The notes: a model not told the origin generated them from the letters alone. Shown: positions 1 to 8,621, counted from the first letter of the stretch. The stretch is 14,634 nt of DNA from an uncultured Clostridia bacterium (GCA_934476455.1 CAKSNY010000041.1:1-14634), one strand, 5' to 3'. Made by a program: numbers and translations.

Positions 1-1484
1 GTGTGAAAAGCTCTGCCGTTACATACAGCGCCGAAGGAAACACACTGACAATCGGCGGCAACGGCGGGATAGGCGAATATGCGGTATTTGCCGACGCTCC
101 GTGGAGCAAGGCGGAAGGCATAAAAAATGTAGAAATTGCGGACGGCATCACATATGTGGGTTCAAATGCTTTCTCGGGCTTTGACTCTCTCGAAAGTATA
201 ACCGTTCCCGAAAGCGTTGAATATATAAGCGGCGCTGCCTTACCGAAAAAAAGCATTACAATGTACGGAAGTTCAAATTCGGCAGCGGAAACGTTTGCAA
301 AAACGGCGTCAAATGTAACATTTTATCTTAAGTCTTTAAGGATTTTAAGCATAGGCAACAGCCATACCTCCGATTACAGCCAGTGGAGAGATCTTATCTT
401 TAAGGATTTGAAAGATGCCGGAATGAAAACGGAAGTCGTTTTTGAAAGTATAAGAAACGGCGGTTATCAGATGTATGATACCGATTACGACGATACAAGC
501 TACGGAGGAAAAAAGAGCCATTATGTACAGGGCACAAATAAAGTAAGCAGCCTGTACGACGAATATGCGGATAAGCTTGGCAATTATAAGTATGATCTTG
601 TTATTATTCAGGATTACAGAGAGTCGGCTCTCGGCAAAACAAGCTTTACAACAGGGCTTGCAAAGACAATGAGATGGCTCAGGGACAAGCAGCCCAATGC
701 AAAAATCGCATGGCTTGCGGATTGGACCGATAAGGGGAGCCTTGGTGCATTTGAGGGAAGTCAGGGAAAATACGGCGACAACAGTGAAGAGACAAGGGGA
801 AAGGTGAAAAATCTGTTTGAAACAAATTCTCTTTCAATAATAAATGCGGTTGAAGCAATGAAAAATGACAAGCCAGATTTTATTATACCGATGGGAACGG
901 CACTTCAAAATGCAAGAACATCTTACCTGGCGACGACGCTTAACGCGGAGGACTGCTACAACAACACAAAAAACAATGACTGGGCAAAGGGCACAATTCA
1001 GAACTACAGCCTGCTTGAGCGCGACCAGACCCACTGCAGCTATGAGCTGGGCAGATACCTTGTGGGAACAGCTGTGTTCGCAAAGATATTTGATGAGTAC
1101 AAAGATGTTTTGGACGGTGCAAAAAACCTTGATTATTACAGCGCGCTTCACACTGCACCCGTGACAACGGGAGATTATGAATGGAAGGGCGATTTTACAG
1201 ACAGCATATGGAGTATAATTAAGGAGTCTGCACAAAATATGATGGCAAATCCGAAAGCTGTTACAAACTCTGCATATACGACCGATCCGGCGGACGGGAT
1301 CGCAGCTGCCGTTGAGGCGGCTTCGTATCAAACCTTTACACAAGACGGTATCGCACAAACTGTTAATGCGCTTAACAAGGGCATAACTGTCAGTGCGGAT
1401 GATGTTTCCGTGTCGGGGGATAGTGCAAGCGTGACATTCCTCTACGGATATACAAAAAAGAGTGTGAGCATATCAAAACAATAA
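1..1484 (+). CDS. Secreted BspA-type LRR plus DUF4886/SGNH-like hydrolase (5' truncated by window)
   Basis: The reading frame is open from the window edge; the GTG at position 3 is very unlikely to be the real start, because it falls inside a beta/LRR region and no signal peptide or ribosome binding site is visible. Counting from that GTG, residues ~35-80 resemble a BspA-type leucine-rich repeat (LRR_5), with the usual I-x-x-x-A-F and S-I-x-V-P spacing. Residues ~111-395 look like the DUF4886 branch of SGNH/GDSL hydrolases: a nucleophile block G-N-S-H-T (118-122, Ser120), a V-I-I-Q-D block, and a D-Q-T-H catalytic pair (Asp341, His344). Residues ~415-493 form an uncharacterised C-terminal tail. 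Known: SGNH proteins are mostly esterases, and several deacetylate glycans. Inferred: an extracellular esterase acting on pectin or an associated glycan. It ends in a terminator, so it is probably a separate unit from the operon that follows. Substrate unknown. Confidence 0.72.
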   Translation, partial: VKSSAVTYSAEGNTLTIGGNGGIGEYAVFADAPWSKAEGIKNVEIADGITYVGSNAFSGFDSLESITVPESVEYISGAALPKKSITMYGSSNSAAETFAKTASNVTFYLKSLRILSIGNSHTSDYSQWRDLIFKDLKDAGMKTEVVFESIRNGGYQMYDTDYDDTSYGGKKSHYVQGTNKVSSLYDEYADKLGNYKYDLVIIQDYRESALGKTSFTTGLAKTMRWLRDKQPNAKIAWLADWTDKGSLGAFEGSQGKYGDNSEETRGKVKNLFETNSLSIINAVEAMKNDKPDFIIPMGTALQNARTSYLATTLNAEDCYNNTKNNDWAKGTIQNYSLLERDQTHCSYELGRYLVGTAVFAKIFDEYKDVLDGAKNLDYYSALHTAPVTTGDYEWKGDFTDSIWSIIKESAQNMMANPKAVTNSAYTTDPADGIAAAVEAASYQTFTQDGIAQTVNALNKGITVSADDVSVSGDSASVTFLYGYTKKSVSISKQ

Positions 1485-1499
1485 ATATTTACAAAAAGT

Positions 1500-1543
1500 A
1501 AAAGCGGGAGATGCACAGCCCCTCCCGCTTTTGCCAAATTTTT
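1500..1543 (+). terminator. Rho-independent-type terminator after the SGNH-like gene
   Basis: An 11-bp perfect stem (1500-1510 pairs with 1522-1532, core GCGGGAG/CTCCCGC) encloses an 11-base loop. The 3' arm ends in TTTT and a second T run follows at 1539-1543. It begins 15 bases after the stop codon at 1482-1484. The 5' arm begins with AAAA, so the same hairpin could in principle terminate in both directions. It separates the SGNH-like gene from the GH105-led operon. Confidence 0.8.
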
Positions 1544-1560
1544 ACGGTAGAAAATAGCTG

Positions 1561-1568
1561 AAAAGGGG
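1561..1568 (+). promoter_or_regulatory. Ribosome binding site of the GH105 gene
   Basis: AAAAGGGG lies 8 bases upstream of the ATG at 1577. It is a weaker match to the anti-Shine-Dalgarno sequence than the sites of the three genes downstream, but it is the only candidate between the terminator and the start. Confidence 0.5.
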
Positions 1569-1576
1569 TATATAAT

Positions 1577-2605
1577 ATGGAATTGCGCAAACAAATGGAA
1601 TATGTGCTTGAAAGAATGGTTATAACAGACGGCAGCTGGTCCAGAACGCTTAATTTTTGGGATTGGGGCTCGGGCGTGGGGCTTTTCGGCGTAAAAGAGG
1701 CGCATCAGGCAACAGGTGACAATATATATTTGGATTTTATTAAAAAGTGGTTTGATGACAATATGGAAAACCGCAGAATAACCACCGTAAATTGTGTTAT
1801 CCCCTGTGAAGCGCTTTTATACCTTTACCAAAAAGAGAAAAAGCCCTGTTATAAAGAAGTGCTTGACGATTATGAAAAGTGGTGTACGACAACATCCTTA
1901 AAAACAATAAACGGCGGGATATCGCACATTTGGAGTGAAGCCGAAACGGGAGATTACAAAAACCAGATATGGGCAGATACTATATTTATGGCTGTTATGT
2001 TTATGTTTGATTACGGTATTATGAAAGAGGATGAAAGCCTTATAAATGCCGCATTTAAACAGCTTGAAATCCATATTGATTGTTTGCGCGATGAAAAAAC
2101 GGGGCTTTTCTATCACGGATATCACTGTAACAAAAAAGAGCATATGGGGCAGATTTGGGGCAGGGGCAACGGCTGGGTAGTTGCTGCATTGTCCAGGCTT
2201 ATTCCTATATTGGAAAACAAAGGCTATAATATGGATAAATACAAATCAGTGTTTGTAAAAGCTATGGATTCCGCTTACCAAAACAGGCTTGAAAACGGAA
2301 TGCTGAGAACACTGATAACAGATAACGAAGCGTATAAGGAAATGTCGGCGTCGATGCTTTTCGGGTACGCGGCATTAAACGGCGCAGAAAGCAAGCTGCT
2401 GCCGGAAAAGTATTTGTTGTGGGCAAAGCAGATTGAAAAATGTGTTGAGTATGACGGCAGCGAATGGATAAAGTATATTTCTGCGGGAACAAACCCGCAG
2501 GGGCGCGGGGGTTATCTTGACAGACCTTACATAGAAGCAAATTACGGGCACGGAATAGCGCTTATGTTCTTTTCGGCTCTCTATAAGATATACAATAATA
2601 AGTGA
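1577..2605 (+). CDS. GH105 unsaturated rhamnogalacturonyl/galacturonyl hydrolase, cytoplasmic
   Basis: This 342-residue protein matches the GH105 family (YteR/RhiN type, alpha/alpha-6 barrel), whose members are usually about 350-380 residues. Visible family blocks are W-D-W-G-S-G-V-G at 28-35, Q-I-W-A-D-T at 130-135, Y-H-G-Y at 179-182 and Q-I-W-G-R-G-N-G-W at 192-200. Asp134 in W-A-D-T corresponds to the catalytic Asp143 of Bacillus YteR. There is no signal peptide, so the enzyme should be cytoplasmic. Known family role: it hydrates the 4,5-unsaturated uronate that lyases leave at the non-reducing end of oligosaccharides and releases it, typically from unsaturated GalA-Rha. It leads the operon: the pectate lyase gene starts 41 bases downstream. 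Inferred: it processes imported unsaturated pectin oligomers. Linkage preference (RG-I disaccharide or another unsaturated uronide) cannot be read from the sequence. Confidence 0.9.
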   Translation: MELRKQMEYVLERMVITDGSWSRTLNFWDWGSGVGLFGVKEAHQATGDNIYLDFIKKWFDDNMENRRITTVNCVIPCEALLYLYQKEKKPCYKEVLDDYEKWCTTTSLKTINGGISHIWSEAETGDYKNQIWADTIFMAVMFMFDYGIMKEDESLINAAFKQLEIHIDCLRDEKTGLFYHGYHCNKKEHMGQIWGRGNGWVVAALSRLIPILENKGYNMDKYKSVFVKAMDSAYQNRLENGMLRTLITDNEAYKEMSASMLFGYAALNGAESKLLPEKYLLWAKQIEKCVEYDGSEWIKYISAGTNPQGRGGYLDRPYIEANYGHGIALMFFSALYKIYNNK

Positions 2606-2628
2606 TGCCGGGGCGCTTGCGCAATCTG

Positions 2629-2635
2629 AAAGGAG
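2629..2635 (+). promoter_or_regulatory. Ribosome binding site fixing the pectate lyase start
   Basis: AAAGGAG sits 11 bases before the ATG at 2647. It decides between that ATG and an in-frame GTG at 2602 that overlaps the GH105 stop codon. Only the 2647 start places a basic, hydrophobic signal peptide at the N-terminus. Confidence 0.85.
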
Positions 2636-2646
2636 ATAACAGGAAT

Positions 2647-5600
2647 ATGAAAAAAATTACCGCTTATGTACTTTGTGTGCTGCTTGTTTTGCAGGTGTTT
2701 GGTCAGCAGGTGATTTTTGCCGAGCTTAATATGAACTTTGCAGAGGATTTTGAAGGATACGAGCTTGACGCGGTGCCGACATCGCTTGAAATAAACTCAT
2801 CCGGCGGCGGAGTAAGCGTTAAAGAAATACCGAGTATTGAAGGAGCCTCAAACAAGGCGCTTTTTATAGAAAATACGTCAGAGGGTATGTATTGCTCTGT
2901 GACAAAACGCTTCGATACGCTTAAAGATGAAACGGCTGTTATAGAGATTTTGTTTATGCAGCATGAAATTAAAGCCGACGGGACCGTTATTATGGAAGCA
3001 ATCGGGGGTCTCGGCTGCTTTATGCGCATCAAGACCTGCGGCGGGGACATAGGCTATGAAACGGCAGGCGGCGATTATACCGAATTGGTAAAGGATTACA
3101 AGGTCAACAGGTGGTATAAGATTTCCGCAGAGGTTAACCTATACACCCAAAAAGCGGATTTGTATGTAGACAACAGCATAGTATACACAGGGGCAGCTTT
3201 TTTAAAAAATGACGATACACTTAAATCTGTTACATCATACACAAATGTTTCACCGGGGTATTATATAGATAATTTTCGGATAAGAACGGATAAAATAGTA
3301 AACGACGTATCGATAGACGGCCCGGCGCGCGTTTCGATTCCGTCTGACGGTGAAATACAATATGTATTTACAGCAAAGGCAGCAGATAAAAACGGTGTTG
3401 CAATTAAGGGTGCGGCTTTTACAATGGCGGCAAGCTGCCCAAGCGGTGTAAGCTATAAAACGGAGGGCGGCAAGCTTACCCTTACGGTAACGAGCAGCGC
3501 TGCCGCAAATACCGTTGCAGAGATAACCGCAAATGCGCCGAACTTTCCGGAGGGCAGAAAAACGGTAACGCTTCAAAGCCAAAGCCTAAGCAAATTAAAT
3601 GTTACAGGTCCCATGCGAATTACATATTCACCAAAACATAACTTAAAAGAATATCAATATAAAGCGGTTTATCTGGACTCTCTCGGAAATGAAATTTCGG
3701 GGCTTTCCTGCAGCTTTGGGGTAGAGCCGGGAAGCGGTCTTACACAAGTGCCCGATGTCGTTTGTATAGATTCGGCTACGGGCGTACTGACGGTTACGGG
3801 CGATTTAAAGCAATATGAAGATAAGCAAATAATAGTTAAAGCAACAGCGGACGGCGGCATTGCCGCAAGCTATCCTGTTACGTTAGCGGGACTGGGTACA
3901 TATATTGCGGACGAGGCGAGGATAAACACGGTGCGCGAATACTTGGGAAATGTTTTAAGCAAGGGCACAGATCCGTTTGGCGGTACCCCGCTTATTGTAG
4001 ACGCGCTTGTATGGGAAACGGGCGAGCCGTTCGAGTGGCGGTTCCCCACCGGCAAAAAGGTTGCGATGACAAACCTTGCAAATCAAGGCAATTTAATGCG
4101 TATTATGGAGGGCTTTAGTGCCCTTTACGGAGATAAAACTTATTCCGACAGGATAAGAGAAATTTATAAATACTATCTGGAAAACTACATAGCCGATAAC
4201 GGGTTGATTTACTGGGGCGGACATTCGGCGATTGATCTTAAAACCGGCAACGTTATTTTTGCGGCAAATCACGATTATATACACGAGGTTAAAAACCATT
4301 ATCCGTACCTCGAACCTTTCTTTGAACTTGATACAGAGCAGATGAAAAAGACCGTTAAAAGCGTATGGATCAGCCATATGAAGGACTGGCAGCTGATGAT
4401 TTTTGAACGGCACGGCTACTACAACAAGGACGTAGATTTTACAAAGTGGGATACAATGGCAGACAGGTTTGACGATTCCATAAAAGGGCTTATCCCAACA
4501 TTGTATCTTCCCTTCCGAGAAGCCGCAAACGATTATCTCGATATGGCGGTAGAGCTGTTCAGGCATACAGGGGACGAGGTTGCAATGACGCATGCCATGC
4601 ATCTGTGGAGCAGATATGAAAATGCGGCATGGCCTACTACGGGGCTTGGAGGATATGTTCCTACAAACGCAAACCTTGCACCCGGCAAATATGATGTACC
4701 CGATAAATGGTGGGAAACAGAAGGCTATGTCAGTATCTACGGAAATGTGCGCTACGGTGACAGATATTACAATCAGTTTTCAAAGCAAATGGTTGAGGAA
4801 GGCTGGATAAGCGCTGAGGACGCGCCGAAGCTGTGCCTGGATCCGTATTTCCTTACAAATACCAGCGGTACGCGAAATGACCCGTTTCTGGATGTAGAGT
4901 TTGCAAAGGCGCTGAAAGAAAGCGGGGATATGGCAGGCTATGAGCGTGTTATGAAGTATATATCACGCAGATTATCGAGCTATTCGTATTATGCGTATGA
5001 CGAGGCGACAAACAGCACACGTCCTATTCTTGCCGATGGTACGGATTTGACGGGATTTACCTTTAAAATAAGAGGGTATGCCGGAAATGCGGGTACCCGC
5101 TGGACGGAAATTGCCTCAAGGGCAGACACATTTTTAGCATACTGCAAAACCTATCTTGAAACGGTCAATGCAAAGGAAGCCGGAATAACCTTCGGCGGAG
5201 AGGCAGATACATATCTTAAAAATATGTGGAATCTCATAAACGGTTGTATGAAGGGCTGGGGAATAGGCGAGTTCGGAGAAAACTATCCGGGTGACGGAAC
5301 GGTTAAATACAACAGCAACTGCTCTTATGCAGAGGACAATACGCTGCTTGCGCTGGTATACCTTTATGAGGCTACGCAAATCCCCGAATTTCTTGATGCG
5401 GCGCGGATTATGGCAAACCGCCTGATAAAAGATAATTACCACAACGGTTTATTCGGTTCAAGCAGCAAGGTCAATGTGCGTCTTTCCGGCGCAGATGTGG
5501 AAACGCCGTATTCGCTTTTATATTTAGAGGCTGTGCTTTTGGGCAGAGCAGACAAAATCCCTGTTTACAAGCAGTACCAAGGTTATTTTAACAGTGATAT

Positions 5601-5931
5601 TTTGTATGATAACGGGCGGTATCAATGGAAAGCGCAGGACCAGCTTACGGTTTATACGGATAAAGTGAAGGATGTTAAGGTAACGGATATTATACCCGAA
5701 AATACAATGTATCTGATGCATGTGGGAGAGCGCGTTCCGATGAATTACACCGTAGAGCCCAACGATGCAACCGACCAAGACATTTTTTGGCTGAGTTCAA
5801 ATGCAAATGTTGCAAGATTTGATGAAGAAGAAGGAGAAATATATGCCGTAAGTGCGGGAAGAACCGTTTTAACCGGTATATCGCCGGATGCAAATGCCAA
5901 GGTTACGGTAGAGGTTATAGTGGAGGGATAA
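2647..5931 (+). CDS. Secreted multi-domain family 2 pectate lyase (PL2)
   Basis: The protein has 1094 residues. Residues 1-25 are a signal peptide (likely cleavage after I-F-A). Residues ~27-214 are a LamG/ConA-like module ending Y-Y-I-D-N-F-R-I; ~215-314 and ~315-417 are Ig-like modules; ~418-1005 is the catalytic domain; ~1008-1094 is a Big_2-type domain. The catalytic part follows the pattern I recall for Dickeya PelW/PelY and Yersinia YpPL2A: T-P-L-x-x-D, E-W-x-F-P-x-G, Q-N-L-M-R, L-I-Y-W-G-G-H, H-E-V-K-N-x-Y-P and E-R-H-G-Y. The YpPL2A metal ligands His109, Glu130, His172 and base Arg171 map to His526, Glu547, His589 and Arg588, all at one constant offset of 417. Family role: transition-metal-assisted beta-elimination of polygalacturonate giving 4,5-unsaturated products; endo or exo mode is undecided. 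It has no SLH or sortase anchor, so it is either released or held by a partner. Proteobacterial PL2 enzymes are about 550 residues, without these accessory domains. Confidence 0.87.
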   Translation: MKKITAYVLCVLLVLQVFGQQVIFAELNMNFAEDFEGYELDAVPTSLEINSSGGGVSVKEIPSIEGASNKALFIENTSEGMYCSVTKRFDTLKDETAVIEILFMQHEIKADGTVIMEAIGGLGCFMRIKTCGGDIGYETAGGDYTELVKDYKVNRWYKISAEVNLYTQKADLYVDNSIVYTGAAFLKNDDTLKSVTSYTNVSPGYYIDNFRIRTDKIVNDVSIDGPARVSIPSDGEIQYVFTAKAADKNGVAIKGAAFTMAASCPSGVSYKTEGGKLTLTVTSSAAANTVAEITANAPNFPEGRKTVTLQSQSLSKLNVTGPMRITYSPKHNLKEYQYKAVYLDSLGNEISGLSCSFGVEPGSGLTQVPDVVCIDSATGVLTVTGDLKQYEDKQIIVKATADGGIAASYPVTLAGLGTYIADEARINTVREYLGNVLSKGTDPFGGTPLIVDALVWETGEPFEWRFPTGKKVAMTNLANQGNLMRIMEGFSALYGDKTYSDRIREIYKYYLENYIADNGLIYWGGHSAIDLKTGNVIFAANHDYIHEVKNHYPYLEPFFELDTEQMKKTVKSVWISHMKDWQLMIFERHGYYNKDVDFTKWDTMADRFDDSIKGLIPTLYLPFREAANDYLDMAVELFRHTGDEVAMTHAMHLWSRYENAAWPTTGLGGYVPTNANLAPGKYDVPDKWWETEGYVSIYGNVRYGDRYYNQFSKQMVEEGWISAEDAPKLCLDPYFLTNTSGTRNDPFLDVEFAKALKESGDMAGYERVMKYISRRLSSYSYYAYDEATNSTRPILADGTDLTGFTFKIRGYAGNAGTRWTEIASRADTFLAYCKTYLETVNAKEAGITFGGEADTYLKNMWNLINGCMKGWGIGEFGENYPGDGTVKYNSNCSYAEDNTLLALVYLYEATQIPEFLDAARIMANRLIKDNYHNGLFGSSSKVNVRLSGADVETPYSLLYLEAVLLGRADKIPVYKQYQGYFNSDILYDNGRYQWKAQDQLTVYTDKVKDVKVTDIIPENTMYLMHVGERVPMNYTVEPNDATDQDIFWLSSNANVARFDEEEGEIYAVSAGRTVLTGISPDANAKVTVEVIVEG
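5922..5926 (+). promoter_or_regulatory. Ribosome binding site of the N-terminal-SLH gene, inside the pectate lyase 3' end
   Basis: GGAGG lies in the last codons of the pectate lyase gene, 7 bases before the ATG at 5934. The lyase stop codon (5929-5931) is only 2 bases from that ATG, an arrangement typical of translational coupling. Confidence 0.75.
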
Positions 5932-5933
5932 GG

Positions 5934-8621
5934 ATGTTTAATATTAAAAAATTTTTTGCAGCCGTTTTTGCAGCTGCCTTGATTTTACAAAGCGCCGTAA
6001 ACGTATTCGGGGCGGCAGCTCCGATTGATACAGCGGGTCATTATAACGAAGAGGCAATAGAAATTTTGTGTGGTCTGGAGCTTATAAACGGTTATGAGGA
6101 CGGTTCCTTCAGACCCGAAAGCAATATTACACGTGCAGAGCTTGTAACGCTTATTATAAGGCTGCTCGGGCTTTCGGACATTGCAGGAACGGACAGGCAA
6201 ATTTTTTCCGATGTTACACAAGACCACTGGGCAGCGGCATATATAAACTATGCTGCCTCTATGAATCTTATTGACGGATATCCCGATAAAACCTTCGGAC
6301 CGGAAAGAAATATATCCATGGACGAAACAGTGAAAATTATTGTGTCTGCATTGGGATTTGACTACGAGGCACAGCAAAAGGGCGGATACCCGACCGGCTA
6401 CAATGCCGTTGCGCTGAGACTTAAGCTGCTTGATAAGCTTAAAAATGAAGGCGGCGCCATTACAAGGGCAGCCGTTGCACAGATTTTATATAATTCGCTT
6501 GAGGTTAAGCTTCCGGAATATGCCGGCGGAACGGGCGATAATATTACAATGCAGATAGGCGACAGTACTGTCCTTTCAAACCTCGGGATAGAAAAGAAAA
6601 AAGGTATACTTACAGGGGCACCCGGTGTATCGACAAGCTCTAAGAAACCGCTTTCCAAAAATGAAATTGAAATTGACGGAGAGATATATTATTCAAACTT
6701 TACGGATTTATCAAGCTATATTGGGCTTAAGGTAGAGTATTATATATCAACAGATGAAGAAAACGGCAGGAAAAAGGTTTATTATGTAGACGCAAGGCAG
6801 GATTCGGACATTGTTATATATGCACAGGACGTTTCCGAAAAAAGCACTCTTCGCAACATTTATTACTATGCCGATAAAAAAGAACACAGCCAAAGCCTTT
6901 CAAGCGGCGCTCTGGCGATTATCTACAACGGAAGACCGATGGCAGCTTCGCAAATGAATGACGGTATATACCTTATAGAATCGGGAAAAATAAAATTGCG
7001 TTCAAGTGAAAACAATTCAGTTTATGATACGGTAATTATAGAGGAGTATGAAACGTATGTTGTACTTTCCGTAAGTGATAAAAAAATATATGATGTGTTT
7101 GGCAGAAGCTTTGAATATGACCTTGACAGCACACAAAAAAGCTATCTGTTTTACAAAAACGGCGAACTTGCTTTGCCTACAGACTATAAGAGAAATGATG
7201 TTTTAAGCGTTTCAATAAGCGCCGACGGCGATTTTACGAAGGTTGTGGGCGTTGGAATTCAGACAGAAGCGGAGATAATTGCCCGGGAGGATGATTCATC
7301 CCGCGTAAGATATACTGTTTCCGATGACGGCGCACAACAGGAATTTCCGCTTGCAAAAAGCTTTTCCGATGCACTTGCGGCAAATCACAGCGATGCAAAA
7401 AAACTTGTTTTGGGCAATGACTTTGTTCTTTATATGAACGTTTTCGGTGAAATAGCATTTGCAGAAGAGATAGAAGAAAGCAAAAAAGAGCTTGAATACG
7501 GATTTTTGGTAGATGCGGGCGTTTCAGGGTCACTGGGTTCAACCCTTCAAATGCAGATTATGACAGAAGACAATAAGTTTAAGGTATTTGAAACAAGCGG
7601 AAAAAAGATTCGTTTCGGATATAATAACGGCAGCTCGTATTCTGTGGAAAGGCGGTCACCCGAAGAAATTTTATCTATAGTGGGGCAGGGTGAAGACTGC
7701 CGGCAGATTTTACAGTATGCGCTGGATGAAAACGGAAAGCTTAAAGAGGTTTATCTGGCAGATACAAGCACCAATAACGAATATATATCAAAGGATCAAA
7801 ACACCTTTGGCGGAACCTACAGCAACGGGCTTTTGGACCAATATTGGTACATAGATGAAGAAACGGTGCTTTTTCACGTTCCGAACGAATTAAAATACCC
7901 CGAGCTTTTCAGGGCAACTAAGGCTATAGATTACCTCGAAAGCGGAAGCTCGACAAATATGACGCTTTACGATATAAAAAATCTGCATGTGGGCGCTATG
8001 GTTGTAACGCCTGTCGTTGATACTTATTTTCTTCCGGAGGACGGAAATGAAATTGTGGTGGACAAGGTAAATTCTCCGGTTATGATTATAGAAAGCGTCG
8101 GCGGAACAGTCAATTCGGACGGTGTATCATATGCCGTTGTACGCGGATATGTAGGGAAAAAATATGTTGAAGAAATTATACCCGACGACTATGCGCGTGA
8201 CGTTTTTCGCCGCGGAGTTGTAATTCAGTACGAAACAAACCAGATTGTGCTTGACCGTGCATATTCTTCGGATTATGACAAAATGATAGCGTCGTATGTT
8301 GTTTTGGCAGATTTGAGCGTTGAATCTCCGGCTTCCTTCATTTCGTGGAACTATGGGGATATAAGGGCACACAATGCCTCTATATGCACGTCGGTGGGAA
8401 CCGTTACAAGAAAGGATTTGCCCTGCGTAATTGCAGATGTGGAGCGTAACGGTGCTTTAACAGAGGTTCCTTATATGCTAAACGGAGGAACTGTGGTGCT
8501 TACATACGATAAAGAGAAGAAAAAGGTCAGTGTATGCACACAGGAGGACATAAATATAGGAGACACTGTTTTCGTACGTCAGAGACACAACAGTGTCAGA
8601 GAGATTATTATTGTCAAATAA
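5934..8621 (+). CDS. S-layer-anchored secreted protein with a large uncharacterised C-terminal region
   Basis: The protein has 895 residues. Residues 1-~28 are a signal peptide ending near V-F-G-A-A-A. SLH repeats follow: SLH1 ~30-80, with G-Y-E-D-G-S-F and T-R-A-E at 66-69; SLH2 ~88-145, with F-S-D-V-x-x-x-H-W-A and G-Y-P-D, but S-M-D-E where T-R-A-E is expected; and a degenerate third repeat ~155-195 retaining I-T-R-A-A. Known: SLH triplets bind pyruvylated secondary cell-wall polymers. The remaining ~680 residues (about 215-895) look beta-rich and extracellular, and I recognise no catalytic family. A motif around E-Y-E-T-Y-V-V resembles segments I recall from other clostridial SLH proteins. 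The gene lies 2 bases after the pectate lyase and 12 bases before the next SLH gene. Inferred: a cell-surface component that positions or binds polysaccharide or the lyase. An unknown enzyme fold cannot be excluded. Confidence 0.82.
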   Translation: MFNIKKFFAAVFAAALILQSAVNVFGAAAPIDTAGHYNEEAIEILCGLELINGYEDGSFRPESNITRAELVTLIIRLLGLSDIAGTDRQIFSDVTQDHWAAAYINYAASMNLIDGYPDKTFGPERNISMDETVKIIVSALGFDYEAQQKGGYPTGYNAVALRLKLLDKLKNEGGAITRAAVAQILYNSLEVKLPEYAGGTGDNITMQIGDSTVLSNLGIEKKKGILTGAPGVSTSSKKPLSKNEIEIDGEIYYSNFTDLSSYIGLKVEYYISTDEENGRKKVYYVDARQDSDIVIYAQDVSEKSTLRNIYYYADKKEHSQSLSSGALAIIYNGRPMAASQMNDGIYLIESGKIKLRSSENNSVYDTVIIEEYETYVVLSVSDKKIYDVFGRSFEYDLDSTQKSYLFYKNGELALPTDYKRNDVLSVSISADGDFTKVVGVGIQTEAEIIAREDDSSRVRYTVSDDGAQQEFPLAKSFSDALAANHSDAKKLVLGNDFVLYMNVFGEIAFAEEIEESKKELEYGFLVDAGVSGSLGSTLQMQIMTEDNKFKVFETSGKKIRFGYNNGSSYSVERRSPEEILSIVGQGEDCRQILQYALDENGKLKEVYLADTSTNNEYISKDQNTFGGTYSNGLLDQYWYIDEETVLFHVPNELKYPELFRATKAIDYLESGSSTNMTLYDIKNLHVGAMVVTPVVDTYFLPEDGNEIVVDKVNSPVMIIESVGGTVNSDGVSYAVVRGYVGKKYVEEIIPDDYARDVFRRGVVIQYETNQIVLDRAYSSDYDKMIASYVVLADLSVESPASFISWNYGDIRAHNASICTSVGTVTRKDLPCVIADVERNGALTEVPYMLNGGTVVLTYDKEKKKVSVCTQEDINIGDTVFVRQRHNSVREIIIVK

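Noticed and set aside
3..5. GTG at position 3 as a true start codon
   Set aside because: The protein begins within a structured region with no signal peptide and there is no sequence upstream to judge; the gene is most likely cut by the window edge.
834..1358. Antisense reading frame of 174 codons within the SGNH-like gene
   Set aside because: It lies opposite a protein with recognisable domains, has Cys/Arg-rich low-complexity content typical of a shadow frame, and has no supporting neighbour or binding site.
1531..1559. Promoter with TTGCCA (1531-1536) as the -35 box for the GH105 operon
   Set aside because: At 17-base spacing the -10 position reads ATAGCT, a poor match, and the -35 would overlap the terminator stem.
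2611..2626. Small palindrome (TTGCGCAA) in the GH105-lyase gap as an operator
   Set aside because: Eight bases with no second copy near another gene; too short to support a regulator site.
2602..2646. In-frame GTG at 2602 as the start of the pectate lyase gene
   Set aside because: It overlaps the GH105 stop codon and would put 15 extra residues before a good signal peptide. The ATG at 2647 has its own AAAGGAG site.
4093..4602. Antisense reading frame of 169 codons inside the pectate lyase gene
   Set aside because: It is opposite the catalytic core containing the conserved PL2 residues, so it is best explained as a shadow.
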